A stretch of DNA of 64,000 nucleotides from Comamonas sp. SCN 65-56 (GCF_001724135.1 NZ_MEDS01000025.1:186001-250000); one strand, 5' to 3'. Counted from the first letter of the stretch, positions 22,066 through 32,967 are shown. Program-made: numbers and translations. The notes: generated by a model not told the origin, from the letters alone.

Positions 22066-22434
22066 ATGCCGTTTTCCCATCTTTCGCTGTTGGCCTCGGC
22101 GCTTGTTTCTGCGGTCTTGCTGTTTCCCGGTGTCGCCGCGCAAGCTGCTCCCGTCAGCCATGCGGCCTCATGCGCCAGCGAGCCTGCCGCCAGCCGCACG
22201 GCCTGCGTGCGCGAGATGGGCGCCGCCGCGCAAGCAGCACGCGCGGGTCAGCTCACCAGCGCCAGCGCGAGTGTCTACGAACTCAATGCGCTGGCGCGTT
22301 GCTCGGTATTCAAGAATCCCCAAGACAAATCCGATTGCATCAAACGCATGGGGCCGAAGGCCACGCTGAGCGGCTCCGTTGATGGCGGCGGCATCCTGCG
22401 CGAGCAGGTCGACACCTACACCGTCACGCGCTGA
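22066..22434 (+). CDS. Small exported protein of unknown function (GGGILRE C-terminal motif)
   Basis: MPFSHLSLLASALVSAVLLFPGVAAQAAPVSHAASCASEPAASRTACVREMGAAAQAA...KSDCIKRMGPKATLSGSVDGGGILREQVDTYTVTR; signal peptide, conserved Cys pairs. Confidence 0.7.
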   Translation: MPFSHLSLLASALVSAVLLFPGVAAQAAPVSHAASCASEPAASRTACVREMGAAAQAARAGQLTSASASVYELNALARCSVFKNPQDKSDCIKRMGPKATLSGSVDGGGILREQVDTYTVTR

Positions 22435-24259
22435 CCACGGGGCGCCGCGGCAGCGCCAGGCGCACCAGCGTGCCACCCCGGGTGCCGGAGCAGATCGTCA
22501 ACTCGGCGCCAATCGCCACGGCCCGCGCGTGCATGCTGACAAGGCCTTGGCCTTGTCCATCGCCCGACACGGCGGGCAGAGCGACGATGCCTTGGCCATC
22601 GTCTTCCACGCTCAGCACCAGTTGTTCGGGCGGGCCCTCGTCCAGCCAGGCGCGTACCCATAGCTGCGTGGCTTGGGCATGGCGGATCACATTGGTGAAC
22701 GCCTCTTGCAGCACGCGCTGCAACTGGAGCACCACGGTGGGCGTGAGGCCTTCGAGTTCGGGCAGCGCATCGACCTGCCAATCGACCTGGATCGCCGCCG
22801 CGTCCAGCCGCGGCTGCATGCGATAGCGCAGCGTTGCGAGCACGGTCGCGAGATCGCCATGCACCGGCTGCAGCGCATCCACCGCCATGTGCAGCTCGTC
22901 GAGCGCGGCGTCAGCGTGGGCGCGCAGCACGTCGCGCGAGAGCTGGCCGCGCGCGAGCAGGCTGCGCAGGCCGGCCAGCTGCGCGCCCACGCCATCGTGG
23001 ATGTCGCGCATCAAGCGCTGGCGCTCCTGCAGCGTTGCCTGGCGTGCGTGCTCCTCACGCAGCTGCAGGCTGTTGCGTTCGAGTTCCAGTTCGCGCTGGT
23101 GCACGCGTGCGTCCAGCGTCGCGAGCAGCTCGCGGTTGGCGCGCGCCACGCCGGCAAACCGCGCCACCAGCAGCCCGCCCATGAGCAGCACAAACAGCAG
23201 CGTCGCGTGCGGTAGCAGCGAGACCGTGCCCGAGCCCTCACCCAGCACGCGCACCACCAGCCAGTCGCGCAGCGCCGCGGCAATCACTGCCGAGCCGGCC
23301 AGCAGCACCGCCAGTGCCCGGGCGCTGCGCTCGGCCCAGGCGGCGTGCACCAATCCGACCCAGGCCACCAACGCCGCCGGGACCAGCAAGCCAGTGGCCA
23401 CCGTCCACAGCCGTGGTTCGCCCAGCCAAAACGCCGTGGGGCCCGCGACCACCGCGCACGCCACCAGCAGCAGCACCCAAGGCTGGCGCAGCCAGTGTCC
23501 GCGCTGCACCAGCTGCAACGAAAAATACGCCATCAACAGCAGGTAGGCGACGAGCGCCACGGCCGTCACCGCGCCCCACAACGGCCAGGGCAGTGGTGGG
23601 TACTCCAGCAGGCGGTCGCCCACGCGCAGCGCGCCAAACAGCGACGCCAGCGCGAACACCAGGTACACCGCGTCGCGCTGCACCCACCAGAAGCCTGCCG
23701 CCATCAGCGCCATCAGTACCAGCGCCACGCACACCGCCAGGCCGCCGTACTGGCGCAGCTGGTAATGCGCGCGGTAGAGCGCGAAGACCTCGTCCTCGGG
23801 ACCGGCCCACGGCGCCGACAGCCCTCCCCAGCGCGCCGCCTGCGCCGTCAGGCGCACCTGTACCTGCGCCGGCACACGGCTCTCGGCATCAGACTCGGAA
23901 AACGCAATCCAGACCGGCCCCTTGGCACTGTCGCTGCGCGCATCGCCCAGGCGTCCGGCGCGGTAGACACGCTCACCATCGATCCAGACTTCGAACTGAT
24001 TGCCCACGCGCGGGATGAACAACCCGCGTGAGCCGCCCTGGGCCAGCGCCGGCACGGTAAAGCCATAGGTGGCCGCGCCGCCCTGCCCGGGAAAGCCGTC
24101 ATCCCAACTGTGAGGCAAGGCCACGGCGGCAGCGTGCGGCGCGCCGCCCTCAGGCTGCAGGACGGCCTGCGCCTGGGTGATGCGCGCGGGCGTGGCGCCT
24201 GCCAGCAGCGCCAGCGCGGCGAGCGCGCAGGCCAGCGGCCAGCGCAGCCAATTCGGCAT
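22424..24259 (-). CDS. Sensor histidine kinase (7TM-type membrane sensor, NarL/DesK-class kinase)
   Basis: Multiple TM helices; RQRLMRDIHDGVGAQLAGLRSLL (HisKA_3) and HATPase SVEDDGQGI / GQGLVSMHARA. Confidence 0.85.
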   Translation of the reverse strand: MPNWLRWPLACALAALALLAGATPARITQAQAVLQPEGGAPHAAAVALPHSWDDGFPGQGGAATYGFTVPALAQGGSRGLFIPRVGNQFEVWIDGERVYRAGRLGDARSDSAKGPVWIAFSESDAESRVPAQVQVRLTAQAARWGGLSAPWAGPEDEVFALYRAHYQLRQYGGLAVCVALVLMALMAAGFWWVQRDAVYLVFALASLFGALRVGDRLLEYPPLPWPLWGAVTAVALVAYLLLMAYFSLQLVQRGHWLRQPWVLLLVACAVVAGPTAFWLGEPRLWTVATGLLVPAALVAWVGLVHAAWAERSARALAVLLAGSAVIAAALRDWLVVRVLGEGSGTVSLLPHATLLFVLLMGGLLVARFAGVARANRELLATLDARVHQRELELERNSLQLREEHARQATLQERQRLMRDIHDGVGAQLAGLRSLLARGQLSRDVLRAHADAALDELHMAVDALQPVHGDLATVLATLRYRMQPRLDAAAIQVDWQVDALPELEGLTPTVVLQLQRVLQEAFTNVIRHAQATQLWVRAWLDEGPPEQLVLSVEDDGQGIVALPAVSGDGQGQGLVSMHARAVAIGAELTICSGTRGGTLVRLALPRRPVVSA

Positions 24260-24281
24260 GGCAACCCCCTGTTTCCCTCGA

Positions 24282-24920
24282 CTACAGCAATCCGAGCTGG
24301 CGCGCCTCGAAAATTGCCTCGGTGCGCGAGCGCACCGCCAGCTTGCCGTAAATGTTCTTCACGTGCGACTGCACGGTGGACGCGGCAATGCCCAGCAGCC
24401 GCGCGGTTTCTTCATAGGTATAGCCGCGCGAGAGTACCTGAAGTATTTCCCTTTCGCGCATAGTGATGTTTGCAGCGTCGGCTGCACCGCCTGGCGCCGC
24501 GGGCGCGGGTTGCGGCGGCGCCAGGCGCGCGAGCAGCTGGCGCGCAATCAACGGCGTCATCGGCGAGCCACCCGAGTGCAGGCTCAGCACATGGCGCGCC
24601 AGCTCATCCTCGGTGCCGTCCTTGAGCAGATAACCGCGCGCCCCGGCCTCGAAGGCCGCAATCATGTTGGCCTCGTCGCCAAACATCGTGACCACCATCA
24701 CATCGATCGTGCTGCGATGCGCCTGGCACCAGCGGATCACCTCCAGCCCGGACTGGTCGGGCAGGCCCAGGTCCACCAGCAACACATCCACCGCCGCGGC
24801 CGTGTCCGCCGCGAACGCGAGCACGGTATCGGGTGAATCGGCCAGCACACGCACCAGGCGCGCGCGCATGCCCTCGTCGTCCTCGACCAGGGCTACCGAG
24901 ATCGGGCGCTCATCGGGCAT
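24282..24920 (-). CDS. LuxR/NarL-family response regulator
   Basis: MPDERPISVALVEDDEGMRARLVRVL...DVLLVDLGLPDQSGLEVIRWC; C-terminal ITMREREILQVLSRGYTYEETARLLGIAASTVQSHVKNIYGKLAVRSRTEAI. Confidence 0.92.
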   Translation of the reverse strand: MPDERPISVALVEDDEGMRARLVRVLADSPDTVLAFAADTAAAVDVLLVDLGLPDQSGLEVIRWCQAHRSTIDVMVVTMFGDEANMIAAFEAGARGYLLKDGTEDELARHVLSLHSGGSPMTPLIARQLLARLAPPQPAPAAPGGAADAANITMREREILQVLSRGYTYEETARLLGIAASTVQSHVKNIYGKLAVRSRTEAIFEARQLGLL

Positions 24921-24945
24921 GGCGTGCAGGCCCACCCGATGGCGC

Positions 24946-24955
24946 GGGGGGGGGG
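24946..24955. repeat. Homopolymer of 10 G (10 C on the coding strand) at the 5' end of the response-regulator gene
   Basis: Direct read: ggcgc|gggggggggg|atttt, followed by an upstream ATG (complement 24961-24963). Confidence 0.9.
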
Positions 24956-25166
24956 ATTTTCATGGCGAAAGTTGAACGCAGTGCAACCACCAGAAGCCGC
25001 AGCCTAGGGCGCTTTGGCGCGACGCGCAAGGCGTGCGTCTCCCCCATTCATGGGATGCGCCGCGCCGCCTCGACCCTGATAGTCAGCCCAACTGTCGCGC
25101 GCCCGCATCGCCTTCTGCGACGGGCGCCGCCATCCCGTTCCAACACACCCAAAGAGGAGAGGCCCC

Positions 25167-26840
25167 ATGTCCCAGCATCCGCGAATTTTCGCCCTCACCG
25201 CGCTGTGCGCCGCCACCGTGCTAGCGCTCTCTGCCTGCGGCGGTGGTAGCGACGACCCGGCACCTGCACCCACGCCTGCTCCAGGTCCGTCACCCGCACC
25301 TGCACCGGCGCCCACTCCTGCCCCGGCACCCGCACCCGGCAGCGTCACGCTCAAGGGCCAGGTGGCCGTCAACGGGCCGCTGCAAGGGGTTCAGGTGTGT
25401 CTGGACCTGAACGGCAACGGCACCTGCGACGCGAACGAGCCCACCTCGGCCGCCACCGGCGCCGATGGTCAGTACACGGTAAGCGCGCCTGAGGCTCAGG
25501 CCGGCAGCGCGCCGCTGATCGCCGCAGTCCCCGCCTCGACGGGGATCTTGGGCATGGGCAGCGGCTATGTGCTGCAGCGCCCGGCCAACGCGGCGGGCGG
25601 CGCCATCAACCCCTTGACGACACTGGTGCAGGCCGGCATCGCCGGCGGCATGACGGAGGCCAACGCGCGCGCCAATGCGGCGTTGCAACTGGGTATTGCC
25701 GAAGTCAAGATCGACGGCTACCAGGACGACCCGGCCGTGACCGCCGACGCCGCGCCCGACAGCGCGCGCCTGATGGCGCTGGTGACAGCCGCCGCGCTGG
25801 CGCAAGGCGTGGCGCTGCAAGTGGGCGATCAGAGCGCCGCCGTCAGCGCGTCGGAGCAGCTCGCCTCCCTGACCTGGAGCGGCAGCGGCGATTACTTCGT
25901 ACGCCTGCTGCAAACCCAGGCGCGTGCTGCCGGCGGCGAGGGCGCGACCTTCGTGGACACGCGCTACGGCAAGACGGGCGGTGTGGAGCGTCCCAAGACC
26001 GGCACCGGGCGCCTGTACGCCAGCGCCATGCTGACGCCAGAGGGCTGGAAGCAATGCACCGACACCGTGATCGGCACGACCACCGTGGGCACCCCCAGCC
26101 GCAGCACGTATTGCGAGGCACAGCACAGCGTAGGCTTCAGCCAGCCCACCCCCGTGGCCGACCAGACAATGACCGACCTGGTCACCCGCTGGCAAAGCCT
26201 GGGCAGCAGCAACACCATCAACAACGGCTCGCCCACCTCCGCGCTGCTCGGCGCACTCGGCAGCGCCGCTTTCCCTGCGGGGGCACAAGAACTGCGACGC
26301 ACCAGCCTGGTCGTGGGGCCGGAAATCCAGATCGACAACATAGGCACACGGGGTTTGCCCTCGACCACCGCGCGCACGTTGACGGAGTTGCTCGCCGCCT
26401 ATCCGAATGCCGGGGCCAACCTGGCCACCGCCGCAGGCACGCTCAACCTGGGGCTGGGCAGCGCCAACGACAAAAACATGCGCGTGACCTTCGGTACCGC
26501 CACCAGTGCCACCAGCGGCGCCGCGCAGTATTACGAGTGTGACCTGGAAGCGAGCGGCAACAACCTGGCGTCGCCGCCCAACTGTCACGCAACCACTGTG
26601 GGCGGCTACACCATCGAGAAGATCCATGGCGAGAACTTCATGCGCTTCGCCGGACATCCGGCCGTGGGCGCGTCCATCAACTACACCTTTCTCTATACCG
26701 ACCATGACTGGGGCGGGACGGTGGGTTCCTTCGTCTACCGCGCCCACGAGCGCAAGCCCGACGCAGTGAGCCGTTTGTCGCAAACCATGCGGCTTGACGG
26801 CGCGGCCTGGAGCGCGATCAAGGCGCAACTCGGTCTCTGA
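25167..26840 (+). CDS. Putative lipoprotein with Pro/Ala linker and Ca-binding-like segment
   Basis: Lipobox LALSAC|GGGSDDPAPAPTPAP..., then GVQVCLDLNGNGTCDANEPTSAATGADGQYTV (DLNGNGxCD motif). Confidence 0.75.
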   Translation: MSQHPRIFALTALCAATVLALSACGGGSDDPAPAPTPAPGPSPAPAPAPTPAPAPAPGSVTLKGQVAVNGPLQGVQVCLDLNGNGTCDANEPTSAATGADGQYTVSAPEAQAGSAPLIAAVPASTGILGMGSGYVLQRPANAAGGAINPLTTLVQAGIAGGMTEANARANAALQLGIAEVKIDGYQDDPAVTADAAPDSARLMALVTAAALAQGVALQVGDQSAAVSASEQLASLTWSGSGDYFVRLLQTQARAAGGEGATFVDTRYGKTGGVERPKTGTGRLYASAMLTPEGWKQCTDTVIGTTTVGTPSRSTYCEAQHSVGFSQPTPVADQTMTDLVTRWQSLGSSNTINNGSPTSALLGALGSAAFPAGAQELRRTSLVVGPEIQIDNIGTRGLPSTTARTLTELLAAYPNAGANLATAAGTLNLGLGSANDKNMRVTFGTATSATSGAAQYYECDLEASGNNLASPPNCHATTVGGYTIEKIHGENFMRFAGHPAVGASINYTFLYTDHDWGGTVGSFVYRAHERKPDAVSRLSQTMRLDGAAWSAIKAQLGL

Positions 26841-26845
26841 GCGCC

Positions 26846-27232
26846 ATGACGAAAACCCCCATTCCCACCCGCGTGCTCGGCATCGGCGCATTGCTTGCAG
26901 CTCTGGGCTTGCAACCGGTTCTGGCCGATGACTTCCCCGCCGACGCCAAGACCCCGTCAGCCGCCGAGATCAGTGCGCTCTTTGCCGGCAAGACCTGGAT
27001 CATGATCCCGGCGCGTGGCGGCGAGCTTCAGCTGGAGCATGCGGCCGACGGCGGTTTCCGTGCCTTCGTGGGAGGCAAATCGGACTCCGGCACCTGGCGC
27101 GCCGAAGACGGCAAGATGTGCTATGAGTTCAAGGGGCCTTTCACCTCGGCCTGCAACGACGTGCGTCTGGTAGGCGAGCAGGTGTTGTTCAAACGCTCCA
27201 GCGGCGAGGTGGCGCCGGTCAAGCCCAAATAG
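26846..27232 (+). CDS. Small exported protein of unknown function
   Basis: Signal peptide MTKTPIPTRVLGIGALLAALGLQPVLADDFP; follows the lipoprotein by 5 nt. Confidence 0.65.
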   Translation: MTKTPIPTRVLGIGALLAALGLQPVLADDFPADAKTPSAAEISALFAGKTWIMIPARGGELQLEHAADGGFRAFVGGKSDSGTWRAEDGKMCYEFKGPFTSACNDVRLVGEQVLFKRSSGEVAPVKPK

Positions 27233-27249
27233 AGGCACCGCACGCGCCA

Positions 27250-27292
27250 GCCCCCATCCCGGCCTTCCCCCGGCGGGGGAAGGAGTCGGGCG
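27250..27292. repeat. G/C-palindromic intergenic element R3, copy 1
   Basis: GCCCCCATCCCGGCCTTCCCCCGGCGGGGGAAGGAG. Confidence 0.7.
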
Positions 27293-27301
27293 GAGCTATC
27301 A

Positions 27302-27358
27302 AATTCGATAGCTTCCAGCGCAATTCAGTCAATTGTCAGAGGCAAACTAGGCTTCAAA
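27302..27358 (+). repeat. Dispersed repeat R1 copy C (next to rpe stop)
   Basis: AATTCGATAGCTTCCAGCGCAATTCAGTCAATTGTCAGAGGCAAACTAGGC. Confidence 0.65.
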
Positions 27359-27361
27359 CTC

Positions 27362-28048
27362 TCAGCGCGCCAGCAGCCGCTCACGCATCGCCGTGATCAC
27401 CGCTGCGTAGTCCGGCCGCCCGAAGATCGCGCTGCCGGCCACGAAGGTGTCGGCACCCGCATCCGCCACGCGGCGGATGTTGTCGGCCTTGATGCCGCCA
27501 TCGACCTCCAGGCGAATGTCCCTGCCTGAGGCATCAATACGGCTGCGCGCGGCCTCCACCTTGCGCAACGCGCCATCGATGAAGGACTGACCGCCAAACC
27601 CCGGGTTGACGCTCATGATGAGGATGAGGTCGATGTCCTCTATCACCCAATCCAGCACGTCCAGCCCCAGCGCCGGATTGAACACCAGCCCCGCTTTGCA
27701 GCCCGCCGCCTTGATGGCCTGGATGCTGCGGTGCACGTGGCCGGAGGCATCCGGATGAAAGCTGATGAGGTCGGCACCGGCCTTGGCGAAAGCGGCGGCG
27801 AGGGCATCGACGGGCTGCACCATCAGGTGCACGTCCACCGGCACCGGCGTGCCGTCGGCGCGCACCGCATGGGGCTTGAGCGCCTGGCAGACCATGGGGC
27901 CGAAGGTGAGGTTGGGCACGTAGTGGTTGTCCATCACGTCGAAGTGGATCCAGTCGGCGCCGGCGGCGATGACGTTTTTCACCTCCTCGCCCAGACGGGC
28001 AAAATCGGCCGAAAGAATGGACGGGGCGATGCGGTAGGTGGTGCTCAT
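27362..28048 (-). CDS. rpe: Ribulose-phosphate 3-epimerase
   Basis: [58 protein letters not shown]. Confidence 0.96.
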   Translation of the reverse strand: MSTTYRIAPSILSADFARLGEEVKNVIAAGADWIHFDVMDNHYVPNLTFGPMVCQALKPHAVRADGTPVPVDVHLMVQPVDALAAAFAKAGADLISFHPDASGHVHRSIQAIKAAGCKAGLVFNPALGLDVLDWVIEDIDLILIMSVNPGFGGQSFIDGALRKVEAARSRIDASGRDIRLEVDGGIKADNIRRVADAGADTFVAGSAIFGRPDYAAVITAMRERLLAR

Positions 28049-28101
28049 GGCGCCCGATTGTCGCAGCGGCGCCGCTGCCGTGCACTGCTACCATCCGGCG
28101 C

Positions 28102-28506
28102 ATGCCCAAGTACGCTTTTCACGCCGAAGCGCAGCCGCACTATCTGCCCGAGCACTCGTCGCCCGAACGCGGCATCTACAGCTTTGCCTACACGATCACC
28201 ATCACCAATGTGGGCGAGATGGCGGCGCAACTGATCGCGCGCCACTGGATCATTCGCGACGCGGGCGGCGGCGTGCAGGAGGTCAAGGGCCTGGGGGTGG
28301 TGGGCCAGCAGCCGCTGCTGGCTCCGGGCGAAGCCTTTGAGTACACCAGCGGCTGCCGCCTGCGCACTGCCAGCGGCAGCATGCACGGCAGCTATTTTTG
28401 CGTCGCCGAGGATGGCGAGCGCTTTGACTGCGCGATCGCGCCGTTCGCGCTGCAAGCGATCGCTGACGACGGCGAGAGCGCGCACGACGCACGAGTGCTG
28501 CATTGA
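28102..28506 (+). CDS. apaG: ApaG protein (Co2+/Mg2+ efflux-associated)
   Basis: YAFHAEAQPHYLPEHSSPERGIYSFAYTITITNVGEMAAQLIARHWIIRDA...VKGLGVVGQQPLLAPGEAFEYTSGC. Confidence 0.93.
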   Translation: MPKYAFHAEAQPHYLPEHSSPERGIYSFAYTITITNVGEMAAQLIARHWIIRDAGGGVQEVKGLGVVGQQPLLAPGEAFEYTSGCRLRTASGSMHGSYFCVAEDGERFDCAIAPFALQAIADDGESAHDARVLH

Positions 28507-30479
28507 GCGACGCCGATCTTTCCGCGCTGATCGCCGCGATCGAGCCATCGTCCGCGCCCGCGCAGCGCCACCTGCAGCTGATCGCGCTGCTCGACTGGGT
28601 GCGCGGCAAGCAGCCATCGGTCGAAGGCGCCTTGGCGCGCCTCACGCAGTTCGTTGATGCGCTGGATGCCGCGCCCATCGACGAAAAACGCGTCAAGGCC
28701 TGGTGGGCGATGATTTTTCACACCATGGACATGACGACGCTGCTGGCCGATTTCGGCTTTGCGCAGCGCACCTCCATGCTGAGCGAGCTGGGCGAGCGCC
28801 TGCGCGTCAAGCTCCTGCCGGTGAGCCCGGACACGCTCGATGCCTCGGAGCTGTTCATGCTCGCGTTGCCGTGCGAGTTCGACGCGCGCTGGATCGCGGC
28901 GCTGGACGAGCCACTGCTGGAGCGCCTGCGCGCGCTGATGGCGCCTGCGGGCGGCAACGGCGGCGCGAGCCACTGGCAGCGCACGCTGCTGGATGCCATC
29001 ACCTACTGCGCCGGGCAGATTCTGGCCAACGGCTTTTCGCCCGAGCTGCGCCTGCGCATGAGCCACGAGGCGCGCGCCGAGCAGCCGTTTCATGCGCTGC
29101 TGCGCGACTCGGAGGCGCTGCGCATCGAGGTGATGCACCCGCTGCGCACCGACGACCGGCTGCAGCAGGCGGCGGCGCAACTGCGCGAACACCTGGACGG
29201 CTGCCGCAGCGCCACCAACACCATCTACAACCACATCGAGGAAAGCGGCATCTCCGTCGGCCTGGTGTTTCGCCTGCGCCAGTTGCGCCTGCGCATCGTG
29301 CGCGTGCGCGCGCTGCTCGAATGCGTGCTCTCGGACCACGGCCCCGCCACCACTGCCAAGCTGCTCGCGCGCCTGGTGCAGGTGGGCATCGAGAGGCGCA
29401 GTCTGCGCGCGGTGCTGGCGAGCAATTCGCAACTGCTGGCGGCCAAGGTGGCCGAGCGCAGCGCCGAAACCGGCGAGCACTACATCACGCGCACGCCGGG
29501 CGAATATTTTTCGATGGTGCGCGCGGCCGCCGGTGGCGGCGCGGTGATGGGCTTCACCACGCTGCTCAAGTTCGCGCTGCTGGCGCTGCCGCTGTCGGCC
29601 TTCTGGGGCGGGTTCGCCGCAGGCATCAACTACGCGGCGAGCTTCGTGCTGATCCAGTTGCTGCACTTCACGATAGCCACCAAGCAACCGGCGATGACCG
29701 CGCCCGCGATGGCCGCCAGCCTCAAGGAGCTCGACAGCGACGAGGCGGTGCAGAGCTTTGCCGACAAGGTGACCTGGCTGGTGCGCTCGCAAGTGGCCGC
29801 CGTGCTGGGCAACGTGCTGCTGGTGTTTCCAGCCGGATTTGCGCTGGCCTGGCTGTGGCACCGGGCGACCGGCGAGGCCGCGATCAGCGCCGGGCATGCG
29901 GTGCAGGCGCTCGATGCGCTCAGCCTGCTCGGGCCTTCACTGCTGTTTGCCGCGTTCACCGGCGTGCTGCTGTTTGCCTCCAGCATCTTCGCCGGCTGGG
30001 TCGAAAACTGGTTCGTGCTGCGCCGACTGGATTCGGCGATCCAGTACAACCCGCGCATCACCGCCACGCTGGGCAAGGAGCGCGCGGCGCGCTGGGCAAA
30101 GTATCTGCGCGAAAACATCTCGGGCTTTGCCTCCAACACCTCGCTGGGCTTCATGCTGGGGCTCACGCCGGCGTTCGCCGGGTTCTTCGGCCTGGGCCTG
30201 GAGGTACGCCACGTCACGCTCACCTCCGGTCAAATCGGCGTGGCCAGTGCCGTGCTCGGGCCCGAGGCGCTGCAACTGAGCGCATTCTGGTGGGCGGTGG
30301 CGATGGTGCCGTTCAACGGCGCGGTGAATGTGCTGGTGAGCTTTTACCTGGCGTTTCGCCTTGCGCTGCGCGCGCACAACGTGAGCGGCGTGGACCGTGC
30401 CCGCATCTACGCGGCACTGCGCCAGCGCCTGCGCCATCTGCCGCTGAGCTTCTTCATCCCCTCGGGCACGCGGCGCTGA
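28503..30479 (+). CDS. Gcr-type 'site-specific recombinase' family integral membrane protein
   Basis: COG4389-like architecture, 658 aa with C-terminal TM helices; no Tyr/Ser recombinase catalytic motifs seen. TTG start overlapping the apaG stop. Confidence 0.65.
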   Translation: MSDADLSALIAAIEPSSAPAQRHLQLIALLDWVRGKQPSVEGALARLTQFVDALDAAPIDEKRVKAWWAMIFHTMDMTTLLADFGFAQRTSMLSELGERLRVKLLPVSPDTLDASELFMLALPCEFDARWIAALDEPLLERLRALMAPAGGNGGASHWQRTLLDAITYCAGQILANGFSPELRLRMSHEARAEQPFHALLRDSEALRIEVMHPLRTDDRLQQAAAQLREHLDGCRSATNTIYNHIEESGISVGLVFRLRQLRLRIVRVRALLECVLSDHGPATTAKLLARLVQVGIERRSLRAVLASNSQLLAAKVAERSAETGEHYITRTPGEYFSMVRAAAGGGAVMGFTTLLKFALLALPLSAFWGGFAAGINYAASFVLIQLLHFTIATKQPAMTAPAMAASLKELDSDEAVQSFADKVTWLVRSQVAAVLGNVLLVFPAGFALAWLWHRATGEAAISAGHAVQALDALSLLGPSLLFAAFTGVLLFASSIFAGWVENWFVLRRLDSAIQYNPRITATLGKERAARWAKYLRENISGFASNTSLGFMLGLTPAFAGFFGLGLEVRHVTLTSGQIGVASAVLGPEALQLSAFWWAVAMVPFNGAVNVLVSFYLAFRLALRAHNVSGVDRARIYAALRQRLRHLPLSFFIPSGTRR

Positions 30480-30562
30480 GCCCGCGTTGCGGCGATCAAA
30501 GCCAAAGCGTTACCCTCTACCCCTTCCCGCCGCGCGCGGCAAGAGCGGGATGAGGACGAACG

Positions 30563-31825
30563 ATGAATCAATGGATGGATCTCTGGGCGCAGTGGCTGCA
30601 GCGGCCGGCAGGCTTGCCCGCGCTGCAATGGGCGCTGCTGCTGGCCGTGGCGGCGATGGCGGGCTATCTGGTGCAGCGGCGCATCGGCCTGCCCAAGGTG
30701 GTGGGGTACACGCTGGTCGGCACGGCGGCGGGCCTGATGGGATTTCGCGGTGCCGTCTGGCCCTTGTCGGGCACCGAGCTGTTCGTGATGGAGCTGGCCG
30801 TCGCCGTGGTGCTGTTCGAGTGCGGCGGGCGGCTGCCGCTGCGCTGGCTGCGGCACAACCCCATGGTGCTGCTGCAAAGCCTGGCTGAAGCGCTGTTCAC
30901 CGGCCTTGCGAGCTACGCCGCCATGCGCTGGCTGGGCCTGGCGCAGCAGGCATCGTTGCTGCTTGCGCTGGTGGCGGTGGCGGCATCGCCCACGGTGCTG
31001 ATGCGCGTGATTGCCGACACGCGCGCCGCTGGCGCGGTCACGGAACGCGCCATCGTGCTGTGCACGCTGTCTTCGCTTTATGTGCTGGTCTTGGGCGCAG
31101 CCTATGCGCGGCTCATGACGGGGCAGGCGCAGGGCCTGGGCCCCGCCATCGAATCGGCGGCGCTGGTGCTGGGCGCGTCGGCCGCCATGGGCGCAGTGCT
31201 GGCGCTGGTGCTGCGCCTGGTGCTGCGCGTGATGAGCCCCTTGAGTGAAAACACCGCCATCGCCGTGCTCGCCCTGATCGCGCTGTGCACCGCGCTGGCA
31301 GCGCCACTCGGTGGCTCGGCGCCGCTGGCGGCATTGCTCGCGGGCATGCTGCTCAAGCATTTCTACGTCCGGCCCTGGGCCTGGCCGCGCCAGGGCAGTT
31401 CCGCCTCCACGCTGCTGGCCATGCTGATGTTCGTGCTCGTCTCCACCATCGCCGCGCAGGGGCACTGGAGTGCTGCCGTGGCCGGCGCGGTGCTGGTGCT
31501 GGTGGCCGTGCGGCTGGCGGCCAAGGCGGTTGGCGTGGCGCTGGCCAACCCGGGCAGCGGCGCCAGCTGGCGCCAGGCGGCCTGGACCAGCGGCGCCATG
31601 TCGCCGCTCTCGGGCGTGGCGCTGCTGGTGGCATCCGGCTTTGTCGCCGCGGCGCCCGAGGCGGCGGCGCCGATGGCGGAGATCGCACTGCCGGCCATTT
31701 TGCTGATGGAAGTGCTGGGGGCCATCATCACCACCATCGCCTTGTACGGCGCAGGCGAAAGCCTGAAACCCTGGACGCCGCAGATGCGCGAGCGCGCGGC
31801 TACCGCTGAAGGAGACGGCGCATGA
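30563..31825 (+). CDS. Cation:proton antiporter (KefB/CPA2-like membrane protein)
   Basis: ~12 TM helices; [60 protein letters not shown]. Confidence 0.75.
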   Translation: MNQWMDLWAQWLQRPAGLPALQWALLLAVAAMAGYLVQRRIGLPKVVGYTLVGTAAGLMGFRGAVWPLSGTELFVMELAVAVVLFECGGRLPLRWLRHNPMVLLQSLAEALFTGLASYAAMRWLGLAQQASLLLALVAVAASPTVLMRVIADTRAAGAVTERAIVLCTLSSLYVLVLGAAYARLMTGQAQGLGPAIESAALVLGASAAMGAVLALVLRLVLRVMSPLSENTAIAVLALIALCTALAAPLGGSAPLAALLAGMLLKHFYVRPWAWPRQGSSASTLLAMLMFVLVSTIAAQGHWSAAVAGAVLVLVAVRLAAKAVGVALANPGSGASWRQAAWTSGAMSPLSGVALLVASGFVAAAPEAAAPMAEIALPAILLMEVLGAIITTIALYGAGESLKPWTPQMRERAATAEGDGA

Positions 31826-32967
31826 ACCTGGGTGCGTTTCACGATTCCGAGCCGCTCACGCTGGGCGTGGAGCTGGAGCTGCAGCTGGTCAACACCCACG
31901 ACTACGACCTCGCGCCCTACGCCGCCGACATGCTGCGCCTGATGGAGCACCACCAGTTGCCAGGTTCCGTCGTGCCCGAGATGACCAGCGGCATGATCGA
32001 GATTTCCACCGACGTCTGCCGCAGCAGCGCCGAGGTATTGAGCCAGCTCACGCAGATCCGCGATGCGTTGGTGAAAAGCGCCGACAAGCTCAACATCGCG
32101 GTGCTCGGCGGCGGCACCCACCCCTTCCAGCAGTGGCACGAGCGGCGCATCTACGACAAGCCGCGCTTTCAGGAGCTCACGCAGCTCTACGGCTATCTCA
32201 CCAAGCAGTTCACCATCTTCGGCCAGCATGTGCACGTCGGCTGCCCCGACGCGGATGCCGCACTCATGATGCTGCACCGCCTGAGCCGCTACATCCCGCA
32301 CTGCATCGCGCTCTCGGCCTCCAGCCCCTTCGTGCAGGGGCACGACACGCAGTTTGATTCCGCGCGGCTGAACTCGGTGTTCGCGTTTCCGCTCTCGGGG
32401 CGCGCGCCCTGCGTGCTGACCTGGGCCGAATTCGAAGCCTATTTCGGCAAGATGACCGCCACCGGCGTGGTCAGGAGCATGAAGGATTTTTACTGGGATA
32501 TCCGGCCCAAGCCGGAGTTCGGCACGGTCGAAATCCGCGTGTTCGACACGCCGCTCACCATTGAGCGCGCGGCGGCGCTCGCCGGCTTCGTGCAGTCGCT
32601 CGCCGCCTGGTTCCTGGCCGAGCAACCGTTCACGCCGCAGGAGGACGATTACCTCGTCTACACCTACAACCGCTTTCAGGCCTGCCGCTTCGGGCTGGAG
32701 GCGGAATACGTCGACCCCGGCAGCGGCGAGCACCTGCCGCTGCGCGAGCACATCCTGCGCACCATCGATCGCATCGCGCCCTACGGCCAGGCGCACGGCG
32801 CCACGCCCGCACTGCAGTTGCTGCGCAGCCAGTCGCAGACCGGCCAGAACGATGCCCGCTGGCTGCGCGAATGCATGGCTCGGGAAGAACTGCTGGCGGA
32901 GGTGACGCGGCAGGCAGGGCTGCGGTTTCGGGGCGCGGGCTCCACATCCCTGGCGCACCATGGGTGA
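31822..32967 (+). CDS. YbdK-type carboxylate-amine ligase (glutamate-cysteine ligase family 2)
   Basis: [63 protein letters not shown]. Confidence 0.9.
   Translation: MNLGAFHDSEPLTLGVELELQLVNTHDYDLAPYAADMLRLMEHHQLPGSVVPEMTSGMIEISTDVCRSSAEVLSQLTQIRDALVKSADKLNIAVLGGGTHPFQQWHERRIYDKPRFQELTQLYGYLTKQFTIFGQHVHVGCPDADAALMMLHRLSRYIPHCIALSASSPFVQGHDTQFDSARLNSVFAFPLSGRAPCVLTWAEFEAYFGKMTATGVVRSMKDFYWDIRPKPEFGTVEIRVFDTPLTIERAAALAGFVQSLAAWFLAEQPFTPQEDDYLVYTYNRFQACRFGLEAEYVDPGSGEHLPLREHILRTIDRIAPYGQAHGATPALQLLRSQSQTGQNDARWLRECMAREELLAEVTRQAGLRFRGAGSTSLAHHG

Noticed and set aside
28503-30479. Possible mobile-element recombinase
   Set aside because: Family name notwithstanding, the protein is membrane-like and lacks Tyr/Ser recombinase motifs; no att or repeat boundaries seen.
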